Source: Angelakisella sp. (GTDB lineage Bacteria > Bacillota > Clostridia > Oscillospirales > Ruminococcaceae). Taken from it: a DNA stretch of 9,894 nt. Below are positions 1 to 6,175 of the stretch, piece by piece. Under the pieces are notes generated by a model. That model was not told the DNA's origin. It worked only from the letters and a program-made list of their open reading frames with translations, and ran no database searches. Positions within the stretch are counted from its first letter, which is position 1; each line of letters begins with the position of its first letter. The DNA lies in assembly GCA_022795575.1 (NCBI GenBank), contig JAAWGY010000066.1:1-9894 (forward strand). Direction: 5' to 3'. A program made the translations under genes and the position numbers.

Positions 1-1
1 G

Positions 2-109
2 AACGCCCATGTGCGGCGCGTCCGGGAGAAAATCGAGGCAGACCCGTCAAAGCCGGTGTCCTTGCTGACAGTCAAAGGGCTGGGCTATAAGCTGCTGGCA
101 AGGAAATAA
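2..109 (+). CDS. Response regulator, OmpR/PhoB family, C-terminal end only (partial)
   Basis: Frame 2 is open from the window edge to a TAA at 107-109 and encodes the last 35 residues of a protein. The pattern N-A-H-V-R-R-V-R-E-K-I-E ... V-K-G-L-G-Y-K-L matches the recognition helix and final beta-hairpin wing of the OmpR-type winged-helix DNA-binding domain, where 'hIrrLRkKie...irTvrGvGYkl' is the family signature. The receiver domain with its phospho-acceptor Asp lies upstream, outside the window. The gene ends three bases before the histidine kinase start, so the two form a normal two-component operon and this protein is presumably the kinase's phosphorylation partner. The regulon cannot be told from what is visible. 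Confidence 0.85.
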   Translation, partial: NAHVRRVREKIEADPSKPVSLLTVKGLGYKLLARK

Positions 110-112
110 CCG

Positions 113-1477
113 ATGAAAGCATTTGGAAAATATATCTCAAAATATCTTCTCTCTTTTTTTGCCTTTGCGCTGGTTCTCTTGCTCATCAACATTTTGGCGT
201 TTGCCTTGACGTTCAGTGGCATCGTGTCCAAAGAATACGGTACGGCATCTCCGGCAAATATGTTGGAGGCCGTGGCCGCTGATTTGTCGGCATCCGGCAT
301 ATCAGAAGAAACGGAACAAGCGTTAGACAGCAATCATATTTGGGCTATGCTGCTGGATGTAAACGGAGTTTGTGATTGGTCTGTATCTTTGCCGGAGGAA
401 ATACCAACACAGTACACGATTCAAGATGTGGCTGTGTTCTCAAAAGGATATCTGCAAGACTATCCTGTTTTTGTACGGAACACAGATGATGGCCTGCTGG
501 TGCTGGGCTACCCAAAGGACAGCTTTATGAAACTGACGGGAAATTATTTTCCGATACGGGCAATTAGGATTCTCCCGCTCTTTGTAACCGGCATTTTAGC
601 AATAGACATCGTGCTTCTGTTTTTGGTCTACTACTTCTCAAAAAGAAAGATTGCCAAAAATACGGAGCCGATTATGGTCTCTATCAAAGCACTGTCTACT
701 GGCAAACCTGTTGATTTATCCATTCGAGGCGAGTTGTCGGAAATTGCGGATAGCGTCAATCAGGCGTCCCAGGTGTTGAGCAGACAGAACCAGGCCCGTG
801 CCAACTGGATCAGCGGCGTTTCCCATGATATACGCACACCACTTTCGATGATTATGGGATATGCCGGACGAATTGCCGGCGACACGGCAACCAGCGGAGA
901 AATTCAGCAGGAGGCAGAAATCATTCGGGCGCAGAGCGCAAAAATCAAAGACTTGGTGCAGGACTTGAATTTGGTATCGCAGTTGGAATACGAAATGCAG
1001 CCGCTCCATAAGGAGCCGGTACGCCTGTCCAAACTGTTGCGCTCCTATGCGGCGGATTTGCTTAATGCGGGTATCAGTGAGAAACATTCCATCGAGGTTG
1101 AAATTTCTTCCGAAGCGGAAACCGCAGTTATAGACTGTGACGCCCGATTGATCTTGCGGGCTATCGGTAACTTGGTGCAGAACAGCATCAACCACAATCC
1201 GCAGGGGTGCGATATTTTCCTGTCCCTTGATTGTTCATCGGAAGATGTTTCAATCACAGTTGCGGACAATGGCGTGGGTATGTCCGCTGAGAAAATGCGG
1301 GAGCTGGAAGAAAAACCGCACTATATGGAAAGCACCGATGAACGGCTGGACTTGCGGCATGGGTTGGGGCTATTACTGGTAAGGCAAATCGTGGAAGCAC
1401 ACAGCGGGGCAATGAAAATGGAAAGTGCGCCACAGAGTGGATATAAGGCGGTTTTGACATTTCAGAAAGCAATTTAG
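113..1477 (+). CDS. Membrane sensor histidine kinase (two-component system)
   Basis: This is a 454-aa HisKA/HATPase_c kinase. A first membrane helix spans about residues 11-35, and an extracytoplasmic sensor region of about 115 residues follows. A second helix lies at about 152-175, then a short HAMP-like linker. The H box is V-S-H-D-I-R-T-P-L with phospho-acceptor His238. The ATP-binding half has an N box (G352-N-L-V-Q-N-S-I-N), a G1 box D385-N-G-V-G and a G2 box H416-G-L-G-L-L-L-V. Length and order are those of a complete, active kinase. ATG 113 sits just after the response regulator stop, with AAGGAA (102-106 region) as a modest ribosome site. The signal sensed is unknown, since the extracytoplasmic part carries no motif I recognise. 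Many such pairs in gut Firmicutes control antibiotic-peptide ABC transporters, but no transporter is visible here. Base composition is lower in GC than the downstream genes. Confidence 0.95.
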   Translation: MKAFGKYISKYLLSFFAFALVLLLINILAFALTFSGIVSKEYGTASPANMLEAVAADLSASGISEETEQALDSNHIWAMLLDVNGVCDWSVSLPEEIPTQYTIQDVAVFSKGYLQDYPVFVRNTDDGLLVLGYPKDSFMKLTGNYFPIRAIRILPLFVTGILAIDIVLLFLVYYFSKRKIAKNTEPIMVSIKALSTGKPVDLSIRGELSEIADSVNQASQVLSRQNQARANWISGVSHDIRTPLSMIMGYAGRIAGDTATSGEIQQEAEIIRAQSAKIKDLVQDLNLVSQLEYEMQPLHKEPVRLSKLLRSYAADLLNAGISEKHSIEVEISSEAETAVIDCDARLILRAIGNLVQNSINHNPQGCDIFLSLDCSSEDVSITVADNGVGMSAEKMRELEEKPHYMESTDERLDLRHGLGLLLVRQIVEAHSGAMKMESAPQSGYKAVLTFQKAI

Positions 1478-1605
1478 TGAAATGATACTTCTTGTGAAAA
1501 AATTATAGATGCCTGCCTTTGGTAGACATTCCCACATCTCCCATGCCCCCATTAACGCAAGGGGCAGAGAAGCGATAATGAGGGGAACACTAACAGAGCA
1601 AGCAT

Positions 1606-1785
1606 ATGCGCTGGAAGTATTACTATGCCTGCCTGCTGTTCCTCTACTCCGCCGTGGCAGGGACGGTGATCAACCGGATCCTTTACCGCAAGACCCATAA
1701 CGTGTTTGTAGGGCCGGTGGTGTACGGCACACTGGCCACCATTTTCAGCACCGCCTGTATGATGGTGCCCGATTACATCTACTAA
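1606..1785 (+). CDS. Small two-helix membrane protein, 59 aa, function unknown
   Basis: The frame opens after a TAA at 1591-1593, and ATG 1606 is its only ATG before the hydrophobic core. The product starts M-R-W-K-Y-Y-Y-A and has two hydrophobic stretches, about residues 5-27 and 33-52. They are separated by a basic turn (N-R-I-L-Y-R-K-T-H-N), so a membrane hairpin is likely. Coding is supported by a strong preference for G or C at third codon positions (runs of ctg, gcc, acc, tac, atc), matching the window's other GC-rich genes and unlike the histidine kinase upstream. A likely terminator begins 12 bases after the stop. The weak point is translation initiation: no good Shine-Dalgarno lies close to ATG 1606, and the nearest purine run (aggggaa, 1581-1587) is about 19 bases away. 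I do not recognise the family. Confidence 0.5.
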   Translation: MRWKYYYACLLFLYSAVAGTVINRILYRKTHNVFVGPVVYGTLATIFSTACMMVPDYIY

Positions 1786-1797
1786 CCGGAGGGCCCG

Positions 1798-1847
1798 GTT
1801 CAAGGCCTCCCGGCGCGCCGGGAGCTTTTGAACAGGCGCTGTTTTTT
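1798..1847 (+). terminator. Likely intrinsic terminator after the small membrane protein
   Basis: Arms at 1798-1814 and 1817-1833 pair GTTCAA with TTGAAC at the base and TCCCGGC with GCCGGGA at the top, with four unpaired positions between them. The core 1808-1823 is a perfect 16-base palindrome. T runs follow at 1826-1829, inside the lower stem, and 1842-1847 (six T), which lies nine bases past the hairpin. The stem is very stable, but the distance to the longer T run is larger than usual, so efficiency is uncertain. Confidence 0.55.
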
Positions 1848-1956
1848 CGCCCAAAGCACCGGTTCCGGGCCGCGGGGGGTGCGCCTGGAGAGAAAAAGCA
1901 GTAAAAGCACAACCCGCCAACCCGGTCCCGCAAAAATGTTTTTTCGAGGTTATTTG

Positions 1957-1985
1957 TTGAAATTCCTTCCCTTATGTGATACACT
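1957..1985 (+). promoter_or_regulatory. Sigma-A-type promoter for the zinc-ribbon/DHH operon or for a leader RNA
   Basis: TTGAAA (1957-1962) and TACACT (1980-1985) are separated by exactly 17 bases, in an AT-rich pocket within otherwise GC-rich DNA. Transcription would start at about 1991-1993. It is the only convincing promoter between the small membrane protein and the 892-aa gene, and it leaves an unusually long untranslated stretch of about 260 bases. Confidence 0.55.
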
Positions 1986-2250
1986 AAATATGTTTTTATC
2001 GCCCGGTTCTGTTGCCCGAAACGCGCGGAATGGCAGGTGCTTGGGGAAGCGCCGGAAAAGCCTGGCGGCTACCCTTGCAGGCACGTCCAGCCGGCCATCG
2101 GTGCTGCGGGGGCGGCTTTTTTCTGCCGGCGGGAAGAACCCGCCCGGGCGGTGTGTCAGGGGATCCTGGTGGTGGCGTGTCCCGAAGCGCCCGGCACCCT
2201 GACCTTCGGGAGATACCACAGGCTTTTTGGGAAGGGAGTTTGATGATAGC
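1986..2250 (+). other. Long GC-rich structured leader or unassigned non-coding RNA
   Basis: No credible gene lies here, but the stretch is dense in hairpins. (a) GGTGCTT/AAGCGCC (about 2036-2052) has loop gggg. (b) A hairpin at 2089-2117 is followed by six T. (c) GGCGGG/CCCGCC is at 2128-2133/2139-2144. (d) GTCAGGG/CCCTGAC is at 2155-2161/2197-2203. (e) TCCCGAAG/CTTCGGGA is at 2180-2187/2204-2211. (f) CCTGgTGGT/ACCACAGG is at 2165-2173/2215-2222, followed by C and five T. Stem (d) interleaves with (e) and (f), so (d) is either an alternative fold or part of a pseudoknot. That arrangement could be a regulatory leader, or a separate ~130- or ~235-nt RNA ending at one of the T runs. I could not match it to SRP RNA, tmRNA, RNase P RNA, T-box or the common riboswitch consensus motifs. 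A 6S-like rod is imaginable but unproven. Confidence 0.4.
2089..2122 (+). terminator. Terminator-like hairpin inside the leader (attenuator or end of a small RNA)
   Basis: AGCCGGCC (2089-2096) pairs with GGGCGGCT (2110-2117) with a single G/G mismatch and a 13-base loop. The last base of the stem opens a run of six T (2117-2122). This has the form of a Rho-independent terminator. It lies about 130 bases after the predicted start at 1957-1985 and before the coding region, so it would either end a short RNA or act as an attenuator for the downstream operon. Confidence 0.45.
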
Positions 2251-4929
2251 ATGGCGTTGATGTGTGCCAAATGCGGGAATACCATGGTGGAGGGGGCCGC
2301 CTTCTGCCCCCATTGCGGCGAAAGGGTGGCGGGCGGAGACGCCGGGCCGGGCCGGCTGATCTACCAGGCGGAGGTAAAGCGGCCCCTCCGGCCAGCAGGG
2401 AAGCTGATGGTCTACAGCGACAGAACCGAGTATGTGACCAGCAGCGTCCAGAAGGCCGTCTTTAACTACACCGGCCTGGTGTCGGTTAAAAAGGGACGGC
2501 TGGAATCCATCGACTTTATCACCGAGGACGGACGCACCGAAAGCTGCCCTGTGGACCGCAAGTGCATCCACGAGGCGTTTCTGTACATCGAACAGGCGGT
2601 GCGGCCCTACCTTGCCCAGCGGAGGGAACAGCTTTTGACCCAGGGGGTGCGGTACTCCTTCCCCAGCAGCCAGGGGCTTTTGAACGACGGGGTGCTGAAC
2701 CTTTCCGTCCGGCAGGCGGAGTTTAAGGCCAAATCCGGGAAGAGCGATGTTGTTCCCTACGAGGAGGTCAAATCGGTAAACGCCCCTGGGGGAACGCTGG
2801 ATTTCCTGCTCTTTAACGGTGGCTCCAAGTCCTTTGCCGTGGGGAAGGAGCTGCGGGAGGAGGTGCTGGCCTTTGTCCGGGAATCCGTCGCGCCCTACCT
2901 GGCCCGGCGGAAAGAGGAGCTCCTGGCCCGGGGGATCTACTTTTCCTCCTTTGTCCCGGATGGCGGCACCGTAAACGTCCTGGCCGACCGGGTGGAGTAC
3001 CAGAACCGGCTGGGGCAGGCGGAGCCTCCCGTTTTCTTCCGGGATGTGCGGGCGGTGGGCCTGTACAGCGGGGCGCTGGAGCTGGCCCTCACCGACGGAA
3101 CCGCCAAAAACCTCCCGGTGGAGGAGGCCATGGGCGGCGAGGTGCTGGCCTTTGTGAGGGAGGCCATCGCGCCCTATGTCGCGGCAAGAACGGTGGGGTT
3201 TGATACCGCCTTCGGTGTCGATGAACGCCTGGAATTCAACGGCGAGCGGGGCGTTTTCCATATCCTCCGGCAAAGCGGCCGGGAGATCACCGGCGAGTGG
3301 CCTGTCGATGCCCTGCGCCGGTGCGCCTGGACCGAAAACAGGGAGCTTACCGCCCTGGGCAGCGTGGTGTCCAGCGGCATCTCCCTCTTTAAGAGCGCCA
3401 CCAAAGCGGCGGGGAGCCAGCCCGCCGAGGAAGCGGAGGAGTGGATCAGCAGCGCCGGGGTGGTCCTGACCCTTTGCGGGGAGCAGGAGGCGCCGCCCCA
3501 AAGCGTCTGGTTCGGGCTCTTCCCCACAGGGCTTAGCCGGACCAACAAAAAGCTGGAACAGTACCTGGCGGAGTGGGACAGGCTTGCGGACTACCTCCGG
3601 GACCGCTGCCCCGCCTGCGAGCTGATCGAGCCCGTTCCGCCGGTGATCCCGGCGCCGGAGGTTGTGCTGCCGGAGCCCGCCGCCCTCCCCGCGGGAGAGG
3701 AGGCCGTCCGCATGGCGCCGGCCGTCGCCTCCCTGCCGGAGGCCCCCGCCCCGGAGCCGGCCGTCCCCGCCCAGTGGGAGGACCTGGGCATCACCAAGTA
3801 CATCGAAGGGGTGAACCGTTTTATCGGCAACTGCCCCACCCCCATGACCATCGCCTTCCAGGGCAACCGGACAGTGGGCGGAAGCAGCATTCTAAGGATG
3901 CTGTATGACCGGCTGAAGGAGCACTATGGCGATAACCTGCTGTGGCTGAACGCCAAGCAGCTCCCCCAAGGCTGCTCCGGCGAGGAGCTGTCCCGGCTGG
4001 TGGGGAAGCGGCTGGTGGGCCTCCTCAGCGGCGAAAGCGGTGCCGCAAAGCAGACCGAGGCGCTGCTGACCAATCTGGCCGCCTTTGTCAGCGGCACCGT
4101 TGCCGGGGACAGCTCCATCGGCAAGGATGTGGTGGGGGGCTTTTTGAACCGGGACTCGGCGGATTCCCCGGAGGAGCTGGTGAGGTGCTTTGCCAGGCAG
4201 CTTGAGGAGCGGAAGGACAAGGTTGTTCTGCTTGTGGATGGCCTGAACCTGCTGGCGCCGCCCAGGGCGGTGGAGCTGCTGGAGGCGGCCCGGGATTTCC
4301 TCGACTGCAAGGGCTGCGTCTTTATCATCGCCGCCGACTACGCCGATATCCTCAGCGGCGCCCGGGAGTGCTTTAGCGAGAGCAAGGCCAAGGGCTTTTT
4401 TGACGGGCTGTTCAAAATGTCCTTCCGGGTGCCGGCCTCCAGCTACAATATGCAGGGCTATGTAAGGAGCAAGGTGGAGGGCCTTGGCATCCGGACTGAG
4501 GACGAGGCCGAGCAGGAGCTTTACGGGGCGCTGGTTCAAGCCTCGGTGGGGCGGGATACCGAGGCCATCGACCGCCTCTTTGTCTCCTTCCAGCTGCTCC
4601 AGGACATGACCGGGGAGGACATCTACGTCAACCGGTACAAGCGGCTGGCCCTTTTTGCCATGCTGTGTATGCAGACCCGGTTCCGGGCCGCCTACGACTA
4701 CGCCATGGAGCGGAAGGACAGCGTGACCCCCGAGTTTTTGGCCGGCCTCTGCGGCGAATCGACCCAGCCCTGGGATACCGAGCAGCAGCAGGAGGAGCGG
4801 GAGGCCTACCGGAGCTTTGGCCGTGTGCTGGCCCGGGTGGTCAACCTGGATGACGAGGCGGCCATCTCCCAGGCGGAGTGCCAGGCCTTTGGCGACGTGC
4901 TGGAGCTTTCCGGCGTCACCTATCGTTAG
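2251..4929 (+). CDS. Zinc-ribbon, PH-like repeat and degenerate KAP-type P-loop NTPase protein (892 aa)
   Basis: An N-terminal zinc ribbon has Cys5-x2-Cys8 and Cys19-x2-Cys22. Three tandem units of about 95 residues follow. Each is a series of beta-strands closed by a helix with the motif (V/I)-x-P-Y-(L/V)-A-x-R; the P-Y pairs fall at residues 119-120, 215-216 and 308-309, as in PH-like folds. A more divergent fourth unit covers about 318-450, and a Pro/Ala/Glu-rich linker covers about 461-507. The C-terminal half (about 515-780) has the KAP NTPase layout: a strand before the P-loop, then L-L-W-L-N-A-K-Q where KAPs have 'fNaWq', then V-V-L-L-V-D663-G-L-N-L-L where KAPs have 'IDDLDRL'. The P-loop reads G538-N-R-T-V-G-G-S-S, so the Walker A Lys is missing and the second Walker B acid is Gly. 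ATP hydrolysis is therefore doubtful. No membrane helices are visible. ATG 2251 is preferred because it lies 12 bases after AGGGAG and right before the ribbon; a TTG at 2227 is in frame but would place the AGGGAG inside the gene. Role unknown; a scaffold or sensor is inference. Confidence 0.85.
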   Translation: MALMCAKCGNTMVEGAAFCPHCGERVAGGDAGPGRLIYQAEVKRPLRPAGKLMVYSDRTEYVTSSVQKAVFNYTGLVSVKKGRLESIDFITEDGRTESCPVDRKCIHEAFLYIEQAVRPYLAQRREQLLTQGVRYSFPSSQGLLNDGVLNLSVRQAEFKAKSGKSDVVPYEEVKSVNAPGGTLDFLLFNGGSKSFAVGKELREEVLAFVRESVAPYLARRKEELLARGIYFSSFVPDGGTVNVLADRVEYQNRLGQAEPPVFFRDVRAVGLYSGALELALTDGTAKNLPVEEAMGGEVLAFVREAIAPYVAARTVGFDTAFGVDERLEFNGERGVFHILRQSGREITGEWPVDALRRCAWTENRELTALGSVVSSGISLFKSATKAAGSQPAEEAEEWISSAGVVLTLCGEQEAPPQSVWFGLFPTGLSRTNKKLEQYLAEWDRLADYLRDRCPACELIEPVPPVIPAPEVVLPEPAALPAGEEAVRMAPAVASLPEAPAPEPAVPAQWEDLGITKYIEGVNRFIGNCPTPMTIAFQGNRTVGGSSILRMLYDRLKEHYGDNLLWLNAKQLPQGCSGEELSRLVGKRLVGLLSGESGAAKQTEALLTNLAAFVSGTVAGDSSIGKDVVGGFLNRDSADSPEELVRCFARQLEERKDKVVLLVDGLNLLAPPRAVELLEAARDFLDCKGCVFIIAADYADILSGARECFSESKAKGFFDGLFKMSFRVPASSYNMQGYVRSKVEGLGIRTEDEAEQELYGALVQASVGRDTEAIDRLFVSFQLLQDMTGEDIYVNRYKRLALFAMLCMQTRFRAAYDYAMERKDSVTPEFLAGLCGESTQPWDTEQQQEEREAYRSFGRVLARVVNLDDEAAISQAECQAFGDVLELSGVTYR

Positions 4930-4933
4930 TGCT

Positions 4934-4938
4934 GGAGG
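4934..4938 (+). promoter_or_regulatory. Ribosome binding site that decides the DHH protein start
   Basis: GGAGG abuts an ATG at 4939 with no spacing but lies nine bases before ATG 4948. The second ATG is therefore the likely start, which shortens the protein by three residues. Confidence 0.7.
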
Positions 4939-4947
4939 ATGAAGGAC

Positions 4948-5928
4948 ATGAGCCATGTAGACGATTTGATCCGGCTGTGCCAGGGGCACACCGTTTATAT
5001 CCAGACCCACAACTTTCCGGACCCGGACGCCATCGCCTCCGCCTACGGGCTCCAGGAGCTGCTGAAGGAGTACGGGGTGACGTCGGTCCTCTGCTATGAC
5101 GGGAAGATCGATAAGCTGAGCGCCTCCAAGATGCTGGACACCTTCCGGCTCCGGATGCTCCCCTACCAAAGCCTGATATCGGAGCTACGGGAGACGGACC
5201 AGATCATCTGTGTGGATACCCAAAAGAACGCCGGGAATGTGACCGACTTTGTGGGGGACGAATTCGCCTGCATCGACCACCACCCCACCTTTGTCCCTGT
5301 GGAATACCGGTACCAGGATATCCGCATTACCGGGGCCTGTGCCACCCTTGTTGCCGAATATTACGCCCTGCTGGGAAAAACGCCAAGCCGCAGCGTGGCC
5401 ACCGCCCTGCTGTACGGCCTTAAGATGGATACCCTCCAGTTTACCCGGGGGGTGACAGAGCTGGATATCAAGATGTTCGACTTCCTCTTCCGCTACTGCG
5501 ACCAGGAGCTGCTGGCCGACCTGGAGCGGAACAACATGGAATTTTCGGACCTAAAGGCCTACGGGGCGGCCATTGAGAGCATCCAGCTTTACAACAAGGT
5601 GGGTTTTTCCTGCATCCCCTTTTCCTGCCCGGACGCCCTGATCGCCATCCTGTCGGACTTTATCCTGGCCCTTATCGAGGTGGAGGTGGCGGTGGTGTTC
5701 TCCTTCCGGGAGGACGGGGCGAAGCTTTCGGTCCGCTCGGAAGACCCGCAGATTCACGCCGGGGACCTGCTCTACAAGGCGCTGGAGGGCATCGGGAACG
5801 GGGGCGGGCACTCGGTGATGGGCGGTGGCTTTATCCCCAAGGAGCGGCTGGAGGAGCTGGGGCAGTACCCCGCCGACGCCATCCGGAACCTGTTTTTGGA
5901 CGCCCTGACCTGTAAAGAGGACGCATAG
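4948..5928 (+). CDS. DHH/DHHA1 family phosphoesterase (NrnA-like), 326 aa
   Basis: This is a complete DHH-DHHA1 phosphodiesterase. Visible motifs are H21-N-F-P-D25-P-D27-A-I-A-S (motif I), C-V-D90-T (motif II), I-D110-H111-H112 (the DHH motif) and K-M-D161-T (motif IV). The C-terminal DHHA1 substrate-binding loop is G285-G-G-H288 followed by G-G-G-F. All the acids and histidines that bind the two Mn/Mg ions appear to be present, so the enzyme should be active. Members of this family (NrnA, GdpP C-terminal region, archaeal homologues) cut short oligoribonucleotides, pAp or linear/cyclic dinucleotides; which substrate applies here cannot be read from sequence. The length is normal for stand-alone NrnA-like proteins. 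The start lies 18 bases after the stop of the zinc-ribbon/KAP gene and has its own GGAGG, so both are very likely on one mRNA, ended by the hairpin at 5961-5988. The protein is cytosolic, with no signal peptide. Confidence 0.92.
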   Translation: MSHVDDLIRLCQGHTVYIQTHNFPDPDAIASAYGLQELLKEYGVTSVLCYDGKIDKLSASKMLDTFRLRMLPYQSLISELRETDQIICVDTQKNAGNVTDFVGDEFACIDHHPTFVPVEYRYQDIRITGACATLVAEYYALLGKTPSRSVATALLYGLKMDTLQFTRGVTELDIKMFDFLFRYCDQELLADLERNNMEFSDLKAYGAAIESIQLYNKVGFSCIPFSCPDALIAILSDFILALIEVEVAVVFSFREDGAKLSVRSEDPQIHAGDLLYKALEGIGNGGGHSVMGGGFIPKERLEELGQYPADAIRNLFLDALTCKEDA

Positions 5929-5957
5929 CCGGCACGGCAGAAAACCGAAGATACCGC

Positions 5958-5995
5958 AAAAAAGCACCGGTGCGATAACCGGTGCTTTCTGTTTG
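5958..5995 (+). terminator. Intrinsic terminator of the zinc-ribbon/DHH operon
   Basis: AAAGCACCGGT (5961-5971) and ACCGGTGCTTT (5978-5988) form a perfect 11-bp stem with a six-base loop, starting 32 bases after the DHH stop. The T tail is short (ttt, c, t, g, ttt). A run of six A at 5958-5963 precedes the hairpin, so it could also terminate transcription coming from the other strand. Confidence 0.8.
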
Positions 5996-6062
5996 AATAG
6001 GGGAGAGACGATACCGGCCAAACCGCCATCATCCCCGGAAAATGTTACGAAATTGAAAATAC

Positions 6063-6089
6063 TTAGCACTCTATGTTGACGAGTGCTAA
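6063..6089 (+). promoter_or_regulatory. CIRCE operator (HrcA binding site)
   Basis: The site reads TTAGCACTC, nine bases, GAGTGCTAA. It is a perfect match to the CIRCE consensus, with both nine-base arms intact and the canonical spacer length. CIRCE is bound by the HrcA repressor, which loses activity under heat shock when GroEL is titrated away. Its right arm and spacer overlap the -35 box of the promoter at 6076-6104, so HrcA binding would block RNA polymerase directly. clpB is the first gene downstream. Confidence 0.97.
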
Positions 6090-6104
6090 CGATGGTGCTA
6101 CAAT
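6076..6104 (+). promoter_or_regulatory. Sigma-A promoter of clpB, under CIRCE control
   Basis: TTGACG (6076-6081) and TACAAT (6099-6104) are 17 bases apart, each one base from consensus, so this is a strong housekeeping promoter. The -35 box starts inside the CIRCE spacer and its last base is the first base of the CIRCE right arm. The predicted start is near 6111. The nascent RNA would begin with a perfect 7-bp hairpin, CAGGGAA (6113-6119) with TTCCCTG (6127-6133), which may protect the 5' end. Confidence 0.85.
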
Positions 6105-6175
6105 AAAAAACACAGGGAAGCAAAAATTCCCTGGTAATCCGTCCAAAACGGCAGATAATAAGAAGCCGGCCCAAA

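Noticed and set aside
2227..2250. Upstream TTG start for the zinc-ribbon gene
   Set aside because: It would put the AGGGAG ribosome site inside the coding region and has no site of its own. ATG 2251 sits just before the zinc ribbon, as is usual for this domain.
1986..2250. SRP RNA, tmRNA, RNase P RNA, T-box or a known riboswitch
   Set aside because: I looked for the SRP GGAAGGA-type tetraloop signature, the tmRNA 3' TTCGAATC region, the RNase P GAGGAAAGTC core, the T-box GGGTGG and the TPP/FMN/cobalamin/c-di-GMP cores. None is present.
2012..2260. An 82-aa plus-strand frame across the leader region
   Set aside because: It has no ATG with a ribosome site, its composition is biased to Gly/Arg/Pro, and it runs through the strong hairpins. 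The RNA-structure reading explains the stretch better.
1996..3501. A 501-aa open frame on the minus strand
   Set aside because: It lies antisense to the zinc-ribbon/PH-like gene, is rich in Pro, Gly, His and Arg as GC-rich shadow frames are, and has no recognisable domain. The plus-strand frame has clear motifs.
4939..4947. ATG 4939 as the DHH protein start
   Set aside because: GGAGG touches it with zero spacing. ATG 4948 has nine-base spacing.
3892..5169. A 425-aa open frame on the minus strand
   Set aside because: It is antisense to the KAP-like domain and the DHH start, crosses the gene boundary and shows no family motifs. It is a by-product of GC-rich codon third positions.
6000..6175. 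CtsR operator near clpB
   Set aside because: No tandem GGTCAAA heptads are seen in either orientation. Only the CIRCE element is present.
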